DNA from: Lentisphaerae bacterium RIFOXYA12_64_32
Lineage (GTDB): Bacteria > Verrucomicrobiota > Lentisphaeria > Oligosphaerales > YB12-FULL-65-16
Assembly (NCBI GenBank): GCA_001803235.1
Contig: MHBL01000423.1
Span: 1 to 64,000 of the forward strand
Direction of reading: 5' to 3'
DNA: 64,000 bases
This document shows, in pieces, positions 25,194 through 34,142 of the stretch. The position numbers were made by a program, and so were the translations under genes. The stretch's first letter is position 1; every line of letters starts with the position of its first letter. The notes under the pieces are model-generated. The model worked only from the letters and a program-made list of their open reading frames with translations, made no database searches and was not told the DNA's origin.

Positions 25194-26456
25194 CTATTCA
25201 CTCGCGCACCCACAGACCCGCACACTCCCCCTTGGCCTTCCGTCCGACGACCGGCCTGCGAGTGCCGCCAGTTCGCGTTCGTACACCTCGAACCGCTCGT
25301 CCTCAAAGTCGTCCGGATCGACGTACTTGAACCAGACCGCCTGCTCCTTGTGCGCTCCGGCCAGGTCGCGGCGCGTCATGCCGTGGATCGGGTCCGCACC
25401 GTGCGCGATCACGTGCCCCGCCTGTAGGCAGATGTACTGCCCGGCGTAATCGCGCAACAGTCTTTCGCGGTGATCGCGGTAGAACAGCGCCTGCTCGCAC
25501 ATGGTCCGGCGCCAGCTTTCCACCGTCTCATCGGGGTCGGTCTTCTCGGAGTCGAACTCACCGACCGGCGCGCGCAAGTCGTGCTGGAAATCGATGGCGC
25601 CCAGGTCGACGGTGCCAAACCCGGACTCGGCGGCGATGCGCAGATGATTGCGGTCGCGCCGGAACGGCGGCCTCGGCCAATCGGCCTGCGGGTCGTTGCC
25701 CATCAGGGTCGCGGCGCAGGCGTCGGTGGCAATGACGTGGTCGCCGGCCACCAGCGTGTTGGTGATGCGCGCGTCGCCGCCCCACTCGCGGCGGGTCTGC
25801 GCGACCAACCCGTCGATGACGTTCAGGCACGGCTGCACGATGCGCGCCAGGTCCGCCAGCACGAACGGCAGGCGAATGACGTGGTGGAAGTACGTGCGCG
25901 GGCGGTTGCCCGGGTTGATGGGCGGCAGGCCGAACAGGTTCTTGGTGCACAGCGTCACGCCCATGAACGCGTGCGTCTTCAGCGTCGCGATCGAGACCAC
26001 GGCATCGGCCTGCTTAAAGACCGGGTTCAGCCGGTAGCGCCGGAACATCAGGCCACCGCCGGGCGGCTCGTACACCGCGAACGGCGGATCGTTGCACTCG
26101 ATGTAATCCACCCCGAACTCGCGCAGCAGCGGCTTGAAGAACACGTCGCCGCCGCCCGCCAGCTGCGAGGTGTCGGAACACACGATCCGTGCCGTCGTGC
26201 GCTGTCGCAGCAATCGCAGCGCACTCCGCAGCACGACGTCGTCAACCAACTCCTGGCGGCGGCCGTTCACGCAACGAATCTGGTCGGGCGAGTAGACCAG
26301 ATTGACCTTGATGGCGATGAGTCGGGCGGCTTCCAGGCGCGCCCAGGACCGCGACAGCGGCGCCGTGATGCGCTCGAGCGTGCGGAAAACCGTGTCTTCC
26401 GGCGCCCGGTGGTCACAGTGTGCGGCACGGACGGCGAATGGTTTCGACGGTTGCAT
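25194..26456 (-). CDS. DUF362 family protein
   Basis: 420 residues. The DUF362 core is recognisable from KVNLVYSPDQIRCVNG, RIVCSDTSQLAGGGDVF, ADAVVSIATLKTHAFMGVTL, CTKNLFGLPPINPGNRPR and HVIATDACAATLMGNDP. Some family members carry ferredoxin Cys clusters; none is seen here. The biochemical role of the family is unknown. ATG 26456 (MQPSKPFAVRA) is chosen; no strong ribosome site is visible. The last ~20 residues, rich in Arg/Gly/Ser, border the repeat C arm and may be a modified C-terminus. Confidence 0.85.
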   Translation of the reverse strand: MQPSKPFAVRAAHCDHRAPEDTVFRTLERITAPLSRSWARLEAARLIAIKVNLVYSPDQIRCVNGRRQELVDDVVLRSALRLLRQRTTARIVCSDTSQLAGGGDVFFKPLLREFGVDYIECNDPPFAVYEPPGGGLMFRRYRLNPVFKQADAVVSIATLKTHAFMGVTLCTKNLFGLPPINPGNRPRTYFHHVIRLPFVLADLARIVQPCLNVIDGLVAQTRREWGGDARITNTLVAGDHVIATDACAATLMGNDPQADWPRPPFRRDRNHLRIAAESGFGTVDLGAIDFQHDLRAPVGEFDSEKTDPDETVESWRRTMCEQALFYRDHRERLLRDYAGQYICLQAGHVIAHGADPIHGMTRRDLAGAHKEQAVWFKYVDPDDFEDERFEVYERELAALAGRSSDGRPRGSVRVCGCASE

Positions 26457-26647
26457 AGGTAAAGAGCGGCGTCCGACGCCGCTTCCTGCGGGGCGACGCC
26501 CCAAGTGAATGACGCGACTCCGGATAGTGTGCCACCCGTATCGCGCCAGTCAAGCGCCCAGTGCGGGAATGACGCAGTGACGCGGGTGTACATTACCGAC
26601 ACGTTGGGCGACTGGCGTCGACTCCAGTCGATAGGGGGCGCTAAACC

Positions 26648-27085
26648 TCAGCCGGGAATCCGTTCAAGAGCACTGGCCCCACCCGTGACTGCTGGAGCGG
26701 GAATCCCGCCGTCAAAGGTGGCCAACTTGCCCTTGTTCCTGACGGCGAGCGCCAACAGGTAGACATCCGTAAGCTGAGCTGGCGATAGCACGGACTTCAG
26801 GTCGATCAGGCCGAAGTCAAGGACGGTTATCTGATCCGGCCAGAAGCAGTGCGCAGTGTCCGTGCAGAACTGACGCAGTATGGCTGCAACGACGGAAGGA
26901 CTGCCGGGGTTGCTCGGGTATTTGGGTTGACTGGCTATCCGGACAAATGCGTTCTCCGTCAGCGGACACGTTGCCCAACCGCGTTTTCTGGCCGTCGCGA
27001 ACCAGGCATGAGCATTTTCGTGATGCACATGCCGGGAATCACATAGCGCCAACAGGACGTTGACATCCAGCAGGTAGGGTGTCAT
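26648..27085 (-). CDS. PIN-domain toxin (VapC-like)
   Basis: A 145-residue PIN ribonuclease: YLLDVNVLLALCDSRHVHHE, CPLTENAFVRIAS, AQLTDVYLLALAVRNKGKLATFD with the third and fourth acidic residues. The HHENAHAWF and TENAFVRI segments place it in the VapC group often paired with CopG/VapB antitoxins. Its ATG overlaps the antitoxin stop by four bases. It is the second PIN module in 6 kb, not closely related to the first. Confidence 0.9.
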   Translation of the reverse strand: MTPYLLDVNVLLALCDSRHVHHENAHAWFATARKRGWATCPLTENAFVRIASQPKYPSNPGSPSVVAAILRQFCTDTAHCFWPDQITVLDFGLIDLKSVLSPAQLTDVYLLALAVRNKGKLATFDGGIPAPAVTGGASALERIPG

Positions 27086-27312
27086 TCCCCATCCTCATCC
27101 CGCAACCGATTCACCAAGGCCATCGTGACGACGGGAGCACCGGTCTTGGCCGGGAACAGGGGCACACCGTTGCGCGTGGCATGCGAAGGCCGGCGAGCCA
27201 GCGACTTGCGGGCCAGGTCCGACAGCAAACGGCCAGCGGTCACCTTGCGCTGACGCGACAACGTCTTCACCGCCAGCAGCACATCATCATCAATACTCAG
27301 CGTCGTTCTCAT
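27082..27312 (-). CDS. VapB-type ribbon-helix-helix antitoxin
   Basis: A 76-residue protein: MRTTLSIDDDVLLAVKTLSR, then VTAGRLLSDLARKSLARRP, a ribbon-helix-helix fold, with a C-terminal toxin-binding tail (NGVPLFPAKTGAPVVTMALV). The ATG at 27312 lies six bases after a perfect-spacing -10 box and has no ribosome site, so it is read from a leaderless mRNA. An upstream in-frame ATG would lie within the promoter and is rejected. It overlaps the toxin start. Confidence 0.9.
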   Translation of the reverse strand: MRTTLSIDDDVLLAVKTLSRQRKVTAGRLLSDLARKSLARRPSHATRNGVPLFPAKTGAPVVTMALVNRLRDEDGE

Positions 27313-27318
27313 GTCAGG

Positions 27319-27347
27319 ATGATAGTGCATCACGCATCAGATGTCAA
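27319..27347 (-). promoter_or_regulatory. Promoter of the vapBC module, leaderless
   Basis: TTGACA (27347-27342), a 17-base spacer and TATCAT (27324-27319) on the minus strand, with only six bases to the antitoxin ATG. The spacer carries the repeat TGATGCGTGATGC, a candidate VapB operator. Confidence 0.75.
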
Positions 27348-27422
27348 GATGCGACCGCCACCCGCCGTAGTGCGTCAGCCGCGGGTGGGGATAAGGTCGA
27401 CGGTTGACCGGGGCTGGCGCCT

Positions 27423-27581
27423 AGAGTGGTCGGAGCGGCTCGCTCCGACACCCGCGGGACCGGGCCGGCGCCGCCCGGCTCGTCCGGGCGGGGCGCAAGA
27501 CCCGCGGCGGCGCGAACCGGCACGAGTAACACCAACCTATGATCGGCCGGTCCGCCGGCCGGGGGCGCTGACGCATTACGA
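27423..27581. repeat. Dispersed repeat A, copy 3 (expanded)
   Basis: It begins GAGTGGTCGGAGCGGCTCGC and ends GGGCGCTGACGCATTACG. The central part is replaced by other GC-rich hairpins (GGGACCGGGCCGGCGCC, GCCCGGCTCGTCCGGGC). With flanking sequence it fills the 400-base space between the vapB promoter and the AraC-family gene; nothing else was seen there. Confidence 0.8.
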
Positions 27582-27711
27582 CGGATCTCTCTCGTCTCCA
27601 CGAGCGAAAATCGCGACCCCAAAGCACGGGGCCATGCCCGTGCTCGTTACCGGAGCGCTGCCAGTGCCGGCGGGCGTAAATAGCGGCCGCCGGGCTTGCC
27701 AGATCACGGCA

Positions 27712-28533
27712 CTAACCAGCCTTGAGCACCCGCCGGAACGCGGACGGGCTCTGGCCACTGACCCTGCGAAACTGCGCCGAGAACGCAAACACGTCGGAGT
27801 AGCCCAGGCGCACCGCGATCTCCTTGAGCGGCAACTCGGGCTGGTGCAACAACGCCATGGCGCGCTCGACCCGACGCCGCACCCGATACACAACCGGCGG
27901 AACACCGTAGTGCGCCGCAAACTGCTTGCGGAACGTGCTGTAACTCAGGCCCGCGCGGCGGGCGACTTCCGGCAGCGACGGCGGCGCATCGAGGGCTTCG
28001 GCCAACCACTGCGCCGCCTGGGACAGCGGGTCATCCTCCGCCGCAGACCCCAACCGCTTGCGCGCCTGACGATGCAGACCGAAGATGAACGACACCATTT
28101 CCTCGAGGACGTCCGGCAGGTCCGACTGCGGACAGGCACGGAGACGCTCGGCAAGGGCCGCGAACCGTCGGACCAGAGCTGCATCGCGTCCCACGTGGAT
28201 GACCGGCCGCTGACGTGACGCCATACCGGTCAGTTCCAGGAGTTCGAAAACCTGACACGGGACGGCCACAAAGCAGCGGCAGGACGCACTGTGCATGCGC
28301 ACGGTGTGCGACGTGCTCGGGAAACGCTGAAACACACTGCCCGGCGTGAGCCGATGGCGCCGACCGTCCGGACCGGCATAGTCGCCGGTGCCGTCGTGCA
28401 CGTAGCCGACCGCGTACTGCGGCGTGCAGAATCCCGCTTCTTCACTGCCGGCAGCCGGGAACTGCAGGCCACATCGGAGCTGCGCGGCCTGAGTGCCGTA
28501 TCCGAGTCGGAATACGGAAACGGCTTCCGGCAT
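27712..28533 (-). CDS. AraC-family transcriptional regulator
   Basis: About 273 residues. An N-terminal cupin-like sensor (YAVGYVHDGTGDYAGPDG, LTPGSVFQRFPSTSHTV) is followed by two helix-turn-helices: LPEVARRAGLSYSTFRKQF and LPLKEIAVRLGYSDVFAFSA, ending in QFRRVSGQSPSAFRR. ATG 28533 is chosen; an in-frame ATG at 28578 would add 15 residues. It is divergent from the sulfatase at 28937, its likely target. Repeat D lies between them. Confidence 0.9.
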   Translation of the reverse strand: MPEAVSVFRLGYGTQAAQLRCGLQFPAAGSEEAGFCTPQYAVGYVHDGTGDYAGPDGRRHRLTPGSVFQRFPSTSHTVRMHSASCRCFVAVPCQVFELLELTGMASRQRPVIHVGRDAALVRRFAALAERLRACPQSDLPDVLEEMVSFIFGLHRQARKRLGSAAEDDPLSQAAQWLAEALDAPPSLPEVARRAGLSYSTFRKQFAAHYGVPPVVYRVRRRVERAMALLHQPELPLKEIAVRLGYSDVFAFSAQFRRVSGQSPSAFRRVLKAG

Positions 28534-28606
28534 ACCGCCGGAACGACTCGCCCCAGATCGATGCGCGTGACATTCCATGGTTAGCGTCCGTACCGGTTAT
28601 GACAAC

Positions 28607-28717
28607 GTAGAGCATGGCTCCAGCCTTGCTCGATCTCGCAGTCCTGGCCCTGGACAATCTCTCTGCCGCCGGCCGGGGGAATTCAACCCACCGAGCAAGG
28701 CTGGAGCCATGCTCTAC
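28607..28717. repeat. Perfect 26-base inverted repeat (repeat D, copy 1)
   Basis: GTAGAGCATGGCTCCAGCCT... at 28607-28632 is mirrored exactly at 28692-28717 around a 59-base loop. One arm recurs at 63634. It is in the divergent space between the AraC gene and the sulfatase. The rest of that 403-base space (28720-28936) is AT-richer and carries TATTAAGATAGC-like sequence that may hold the sulfatase promoter. Confidence 0.85.
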
Positions 28718-28936
28718 TTCCTCCGGCCCCCGCCGGACGGGAACCACGTCCCCCAGCCCAACCGTTTCTCGCGGCCGAGGGAACCTGCCTCCATGAAGCC
28801 ACCGCCAATGAATGTCAAAAACTACAAACAACATAGCAACGGAAGCATGGACTTGGCCTGATATAGATGGTACTATTAAGATAGCATGATGCAAGCATTG
28901 ATTGGACATAAATTACACATCCAGCAGGAGCCCCTC

Positions 28937-30331
28937 ATGCCACCGAACATCATCTTCATGCTCATGGACGATTTGGGTTGGAAGGACTTGGGTTGCTGCG
29001 GGAGCGAGTTCTACGAGACTCCGAACCTGGACCGGCTCGCGGCGGAAGGCATGCGGTTCCGGAACGCCTACTCCGCCTCGCCCGTCTGCTCGCCGGCGCG
29101 CGCCAGCATCATGACCGGTCGATATCCGGCGCGAGTCGGCGTGACCGACTGGATCTGCTGGCGACCGGGTTTCCACCCGTGCAAAGGCCGGGTGATCGAC
29201 GCGCCGTACGTGGACCACCTGCCGCTGTCCGAGGTCAGCGTGGCCCGGGCGCTGCGAGACGGCGGCTACCAGACCTGGCATGTGGGCAAGTGGCACTTGG
29301 GCGGACCGGACTACTACCCGGATAAGCACGGGTTCGATATCAATGTCGGCGGCTGCGAGTGGGGTTCTCCGAGCAAGGGGTACTTCAGCCCGTGGAGCAT
29401 TCCGAACTTCCCGGACGGGCCAAAGGGCGAGTACCTCACGGACCGACTGGCGGCGGAAGCGGTGCGGCTGATCCGCCAGACCGACGGGCGTCCGTTCTTT
29501 CTCAACTTCTGGGACTACCTGGTGCACACACCGATCCAAGGCAAACCGGAGTATGTCGAGTACTTCAAGGCCAAGGCACAGCGGCTGGGGCTGGACAAGG
29601 TCAAGGCGATCGAAGAGGGCGAGGTCTTCCCGTGCGAGCACAAGAAGCACCTGCGCGTGCAGCGGCGGATCCTCCAGTCGGACCCGGTCTATGCGGCCAT
29701 GGTCAAGAGCATGGACGACACAGTGGGCAAACTGCGAGCCGCCGTGGAGGCGATCGGGCAGGCGGACAACACGGTGTTCATCTTCACCAGCGACAACGGC
29801 GGCCTGGCCACGGCGGAAGGGTCGCCGACCTGCAACCTGCCACTGAGCGAAGGCAAGGGCTGGATGTACGAGGGAGGCACACGCGAAGCACTGCTGGTCT
29901 GGGGGCCGGGCCGCATCCGTGCCGGCAGCGTCTGCGACGTGCCGGTGACCGGGCCGGACTTCTACCCCACCATGCTGGAGATGGCCGGACTGCCGCTGCG
30001 ACCGGCCCAGCACTGCGACGGCGTCAGCCTGATGCCGCTGCTGAACGAGAGCGGTTCTCTGGACCGCGACGCGCTGTTCTGGCACTATCCGCACTACGGG
30101 AACCAGGGCGGGACGCCAGGCGCTTCGGTCCGTGCCGGGGACGTGAAGCTGATCGAGTTCTTCGAGGACCGCCACGTGGAGCTTTACAGCCTGGCGGAGG
30201 ACCCGGCCGAGGACCGCGACCTGGCCAGCATCATGCCGGAGAAGGCCGCCGAACTCCGGGACCGGTTGCACCAGTGGCTCGCGTCAACCGGCGCGAAGTT
30301 CCCGGCGCCGAACCCAACGTACCAGCCGTGA
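28937..30331 (+). CDS. Sulfatase (Cys-type, arylsulfatase A family)
   Basis: A 464-residue type I sulfatase. The metal-site Asp pair lies in MLMDDLGWKDLG (residues 11-12). The formylglycine signature C51-S-P-A-R lies in SPVCSPARASIMTGRYPARV, with other active-site segments in WHVGKWHLGG, VHTPIQGK and IFTSDNGGLAT. Cys51 must be oxidised to formylglycine by an FGE or anSME enzyme encoded elsewhere. No signal peptide is seen, so it seems cytoplasmic or exported otherwise. ATG 28937 follows AGGAG. It is probably controlled by the divergent AraC regulator; substrate likely a sulfated sugar (inference). Confidence 0.94.
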   Translation: MPPNIIFMLMDDLGWKDLGCCGSEFYETPNLDRLAAEGMRFRNAYSASPVCSPARASIMTGRYPARVGVTDWICWRPGFHPCKGRVIDAPYVDHLPLSEVSVARALRDGGYQTWHVGKWHLGGPDYYPDKHGFDINVGGCEWGSPSKGYFSPWSIPNFPDGPKGEYLTDRLAAEAVRLIRQTDGRPFFLNFWDYLVHTPIQGKPEYVEYFKAKAQRLGLDKVKAIEEGEVFPCEHKKHLRVQRRILQSDPVYAAMVKSMDDTVGKLRAAVEAIGQADNTVFIFTSDNGGLATAEGSPTCNLPLSEGKGWMYEGGTREALLVWGPGRIRAGSVCDVPVTGPDFYPTMLEMAGLPLRPAQHCDGVSLMPLLNESGSLDRDALFWHYPHYGNQGGTPGASVRAGDVKLIEFFEDRHVELYSLAEDPAEDRDLASIMPEKAAELRDRLHQWLASTGAKFPAPNPTYQP

Positions 30332-30474
30332 GTGCGGGAGCGACCTGCGCGGAGCCAGGTTCCCCGCTCGTCGTGGCGTCGCGAGCCCGGCGGGCGACCG
30401 CCGGGCAAGAAGCCATCCCCGGTTCGACGCGACACACGGGATGGGTTCCTGGCGCTCCACTGCGTTCCGTCCCG

Positions 30475-30612
30475 CCTGTCAGGGCGGGTCGATTTAGCCC
30501 ACGCGGCCCCAAGTCAGCCCGCGAGGACGCGGGCGCTCCAGCTCGGATGCAGCACGAATTATGGAGCGCCCGCGTCCTCGCGGGCTCTGGATCCCATTAA
30601 ATCGACAGGCCC
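30475..30612. repeat. Dispersed repeat C, copy 1
   Basis: A perfect 25-base palindrome pair, AGCCCGCGAGGACGCGGGCG... at 30516-30540 and its complement at 30562-30586, with a 21-base loop. Outer arms read GTCGATTTA near 30488 and TAAATCGAC near 30598. It lies between the sulfatase and IclR stops; the 347-base gap holds nothing else recognisable. Confidence 0.88.
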
Positions 30613-30678
30613 TGTCAGACGGGAAGCCCACGACGAACGGCCACCCACGGTGACGGTTCGCGGCAGGACAGACCCGTC

Positions 30679-31440
30679 CTACGGCCCGCCGGCCTGCTCG
30701 AGGAACGTTGCCTCGCTCGTGAGGGCTTCGCGGCGACGGGCTGTTTGCCGGTCCGCGTCGGGTGTGAAACATTGCGCCAGCGCGAGAACACCGCGGAGCT
30801 TACCCTTCTGGAGGACGGCGACGGCCATGCGGCGGACGCCGTTGTGGTTGTAGTTAGTCTCCATCCTGAACCGAGATTGGCGCGCCTGGGCAACACGCCG
30901 GGCCGCAACCTTCGGCGGGATCTTCGCCTGCTTGCCCTTGGCAGACCATTCCCAGAATGCCGGCAGGGCTGAGTCGGCGGGTTGGTGAAACGCCCAGCCG
31001 ATGCAGGCAACGCTCTCCAGTTCCTCGGTCCACGTGCGCAGGAAGCCAACGCGGGCCCGGACGTGGACCTGGCCGAGTGCGGACTCCGCACGCTCGGTCA
31101 GGACCAACCCTTCGGATGAGGGCTCATACCACTCCGCCGTCTGCCCGGTGGCCTCTGCGAGGCGCGCCAGGACGCCGGCAAGCACGGCCCGCCACGACGC
31201 CGTGCCATCACTCAACGGCATGACACGTGCCAGGCCGCGATAGCGCTTGCTGCCCGGGTCACGTACCACCAACCCCATTGCCGCCAATGTCTCGAGCAGT
31301 CGCAGCAGCGACGCCCTGGGCAGACCGCTGCGCGCGGCCAAGTCCTCCAAGCGCGCCGGGTGCCCATCCTCGAGCAACCGCAGCACGGCCACCCCGCGCT
31401 TGAGCCCAGGCACCGGGACTTGCTCGTTGCGGTTCTTCAT
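30679..31440 (-). CDS. IclR-family transcriptional regulator
   Basis: 253 residues. The N-terminal winged helix (VPGLKRGVAVLRLLEDGHPA, LEDLAARSGLPRASLLRLLE, LVVRDPGSKRYRGL) is followed by an IclR effector domain that is shorter and more divergent than usual (MPLSDGTASWRAVL..., RMETNYNHNGVRRMAVAVL). ATG 31440 has GGAG upstream; the frame is open further but without a better start. It lies downstream of, and on the same strand as, the second sulfatase. The sulfatase stop at 31586 is 146 bases away. Confidence 0.85.
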   Translation of the reverse strand: MKNRNEQVPVPGLKRGVAVLRLLEDGHPARLEDLAARSGLPRASLLRLLETLAAMGLVVRDPGSKRYRGLARVMPLSDGTASWRAVLAGVLARLAEATGQTAEWYEPSSEGLVLTERAESALGQVHVRARVGFLRTWTEELESVACIGWAFHQPADSALPAFWEWSAKGKQAKIPPKVAARRVAQARQSRFRMETNYNHNGVRRMAVAVLQKGKLRGVLALAQCFTPDADRQTARRREALTSEATFLEQAGGP

Positions 31441-31585
31441 TGGGTTCTCCGGAGACGCTTGACGGCGCGGCGTCAAGGCGATCAAACCCGGTCGACCGCA
31501 ATCGGTCGCCATCGACTGCGGTCGACTGCAATCGAGTGCCAAGGCGGGGCCGATCGGGTACATCCGCCCTGACGCGTGGTGCGGT

Positions 31586-33058
31586 CTACCCTCTGGCTCC
31601 GAACTCATACGGGTGGCGCCGCTTCAGTTCCGCCACGTGCTGGCTGCGGCCGCTCGCTTCGAGCCGCTCGCAGTACTTGGACAGGGCGCCGCGCGAGTGC
31701 AGGGGGCCGCCTTCGCGCATGACCTGCCACATGGGATCGATGGCGTCGGGCATCTGCCGCATCATGGAGTCGTGCCAGTCGAGATAGAGACGGGCTCCCT
31801 GGGCGCAAATATCGGGCCGGGCCTCCGCCTGGTTGTTCACTTCGTGCGGGTCGTCGTCCACGTTGAACAGCATCTCGCGCGGGAAAAGGTGGTAGAAGTC
31901 GTGGATGCCGCGGATGTAGATCCAGGGCCCGAACCGTACGCTGCGCATGGCGCCATGGCAGCACTGGCTGAGCACGAGCGCATCCCGACCGCAGGCGGTC
32001 CCGGTCTTCAGGGTCGCCGCGTAGCTGCTGCCCTGCCACGCGGGCCGCAACGGCTTGCCGAACAGCTCGGAGAGCGTCGGCGCTAGATCGAGGTTGTAGT
32101 GCAACCCGGCGTCCGCCTGGCCCTGCCGGCACCCGGGCCACTTGACGATCATGGGAATGCGATGCGTGATGTAGTCGGAGGTGCCGTGCTCGGCGTAGCA
32201 GTTCAATTCGCCGAGGTTCTCACCGTGGTCGGAGGTGATGATGATGGCCGTGTCGTCAAGGATGCCCGCGGCCTCGAGCCGGTCGAGAATGCGGCCGATG
32301 TGCTCGTCCATGTAGCGGATCCCGCAATCGTAGCCGTCAAACATACGCCGCACGTCGTTCATGTCCTTGACCTGGCCCATGTGCCGGAGCTGGTACTGCG
32401 GCGACACGCGGTCGTCCCACATGCTGACTTCGCAGGCGCCGTGACCGCCCGGTTGGCCGCGGTGCTGCGCCAGCAGTTCCGGCGTCAGCCAGGTGGGGAG
32501 CGGATCGTCCTTGAACGGATTGCCGAACTCAGCCGGGGCGCGGTAGGGCGTGTGCGGGTCCCAGTAGTTGACGTGCAGCATCCAGTTGTCCTTTGTGACG
32601 TTGGCGTCGAGCCAGGACATGACGCTGGGCGTGATCTCCTCGGCCGACTCCATGCCGCCTTTGCCGGTGTTGACGAGCTCGTTCAGCCCGGCGTAAAACC
32701 ACCACGCGGAGTGGCGTTCGCCGAACGGCGAGATCGACGCCGTGCGCATCCCGCGACGCCGGAACACCGACCAGAGACTGTCCTCGGCAAAGGCCTGGTG
32801 AAAGCTGCGCGACGCCCCTTCCAGGCGCATGTCGGCGCCGGTGCCGCCGTGGTTGACGATTCCCGACGAGATGCCGAACCTGCCGGAGATCAGAGCCCCG
32901 CGCGAGGGCAGGCAGGGCGCGTCCGAGCAGTAGTACTGGTCAAACCGCGTGCCCTGCGCGGCGACACGGTCGATGTTGGGGCTGGTGTTGCGGTGATAGC
33001 CGTAACAGCCCAGATGGTCGGGGCGAAGTGTGTCCAGGTCGAGAAAGAGCACGCGCAT
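31586..33058 (-). CDS. Sulfatase (Cys-type)
   Basis: A 490-residue type I sulfatase of a different subgroup from the one at 28937. Metal Asp residues lie in LFLDLDTLRPDHLGCYGYHR. The signature C49-L-P-S-R lies in DAPCLPSRGALISGRFG (formylglycine precursor), the histidine-containing WMLHVNYWDPHTPYRAP is the substrate-side loop, and IITSDHGENLGE is the second metal site. No signal peptide is obvious. It is divergent from the DppA-like gene, with a paired AT-rich repeat in between that could bind the IclR-family protein encoded downstream. Confidence 0.94.
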   Translation of the reverse strand: MRVLFLDLDTLRPDHLGCYGYHRNTSPNIDRVAAQGTRFDQYYCSDAPCLPSRGALISGRFGISSGIVNHGGTGADMRLEGASRSFHQAFAEDSLWSVFRRRGMRTASISPFGERHSAWWFYAGLNELVNTGKGGMESAEEITPSVMSWLDANVTKDNWMLHVNYWDPHTPYRAPAEFGNPFKDDPLPTWLTPELLAQHRGQPGGHGACEVSMWDDRVSPQYQLRHMGQVKDMNDVRRMFDGYDCGIRYMDEHIGRILDRLEAAGILDDTAIIITSDHGENLGELNCYAEHGTSDYITHRIPMIVKWPGCRQGQADAGLHYNLDLAPTLSELFGKPLRPAWQGSSYAATLKTGTACGRDALVLSQCCHGAMRSVRFGPWIYIRGIHDFYHLFPREMLFNVDDDPHEVNNQAEARPDICAQGARLYLDWHDSMMRQMPDAIDPMWQVMREGGPLHSRGALSKYCERLEASGRSQHVAELKRRHPYEFGARG

Positions 33059-33129
33059 CGGGAAGGTCCTTTCGTGGTTGGTGCCACGGGGCGTCCGCCT
33101 GACGCACCCGGGGCAGGCGACGTATATTT

Positions 33130-33157
33130 CATTTACGGAATATTATTCCATTTACGG
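33130..33157. promoter_or_regulatory. Paired 9-base direct repeat, candidate operator
   Basis: CATTTACGG occurs at 33130-33138 and 33149-33157, 19 bases apart, around the near-palindrome GGAATATTATTCC. The block is strongly AT-rich for this genome. It sits 70 bases from the start of the minus-strand sulfatase and 160 bases from the plus-strand DppA-like gene. It is a candidate shared operator. Confidence 0.5.
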
Positions 33158-33317
33158 TAATTGTCAAGTCACTCGCCGCACGTGCCGGGGCACACCACGG
33201 GAAAGGCACGTCCCGCTTGCAGGTTTGGTGTCCGGCGGTATCGTGACGGGAACAGGGCGAGCCCGGAGCCCTGGACACCGAACACTGAACACCGATTGCG
33301 GCGAAGGGGGTACCCCG

Positions 33318-34103
33318 ATGAAGATCTACATTTTCGTGGACATGGAAGGGATCAGCGGCGTCTCCGGCAGTGACTACGTGAAGTCGGACGGGCGATTGTA
33401 CGCGACGGCGCGGCGCTACTACACGTGGGATGTGAACGCGTGCGTCAAGGGGTGCTTGCAGGGCGGCGCGAACGACGTGATTGTGCGCGACGGGCACGGC
33501 TCGGGCAATCACCTGATCCTGGAAGACATGGACCCGGCGGTCGAAGTGGTGCACGGTTCGACCGGGGCGGTGCGCATGGCGGGATTGGACGAGTGCGCCG
33601 GGTTGATCCTGCTCGGGTACCACGCGATGGCCGGGACGCGCGGTGCGCTGCTGGAGCACACGTATTCATCGGCCTCGATCCAGAACATGTGGATGAACGG
33701 GCGCCGGGTGGGCGAAGTCGGGATTGACGCGGGGATCGCCACGGACCGCAACATCCCGACGATCCTCGTAACGGGCGACGACTACGTGTGCCGCGAGGCG
33801 AAGGACTGGATCCCCGGCGTGGTGACCTGTGAAGTGAAGAAGGGGCTGTCGTGCCAGGGCGCACGGCTATTGTCGTTGGCCGAGGCACACCGGCGGATCA
33901 CCGAGGCGACGGCGGAAGCGGTGCGGCAGGTCGGCACCATCAAGCCGATGCCCGTCGACCGGCCGGTGACCATGCGCGTCGAGGTGATCGAGCGCGGCGG
34001 CATCCCGAACGAAATATCCCGGCGCGGGGTCCGGGTCCTGGACGGGCGCACCTACGAAGCGACCGCCGAGACGGTCGAGGCCGCACTGTTCGCGGTGCTG
34101 TGA
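33318..34103 (+). CDS. M55-family D-aminopeptidase (DppA-like)
   Basis: A 261-residue zinc peptidase of the DppA family, which releases D-amino acids such as D-Ala from short peptides. Residues expected from Bacillus DppA are visible: D8 and E10 in FVDMEGISGV, H60 in VRDGHGSGNH, H102 in LGYHAMAGTRGALLEHTYSS and E133 in RVGEVGIDAG. The ATG at 33318 follows a G-rich stretch. It is divergent from the sulfatase and followed by a long 9-base tandem array. It may recycle peptidoglycan peptides (inference). Confidence 0.92.
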   Translation: MKIYIFVDMEGISGVSGSDYVKSDGRLYATARRYYTWDVNACVKGCLQGGANDVIVRDGHGSGNHLILEDMDPAVEVVHGSTGAVRMAGLDECAGLILLGYHAMAGTRGALLEHTYSSASIQNMWMNGRRVGEVGIDAGIATDRNIPTILVTGDDYVCREAKDWIPGVVTCEVKKGLSCQGARLLSLAEAHRRITEATAEAVRQVGTIKPMPVDRPVTMRVEVIERGGIPNEISRRGVRVLDGRTYEATAETVEAALFAVL

Positions 34104-34142
34104 GGGACGAGAGTCGGGTGTTGCGGCAACCGGCGTGACCGT

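Noticed and set aside
25194..25306. Small frames in the 25.0-25.3 kb region
   Set aside because: They arise from repeats A and C; only the DUF362 gene is supported.
30332..30853. Apparent protein of 173 residues across repeat C
   Set aside because: Its translation comes from palindromic repeat DNA (REDAGAPAS-like peptides that recur at each repeat C copy) and from the antisense of the IclR gene.
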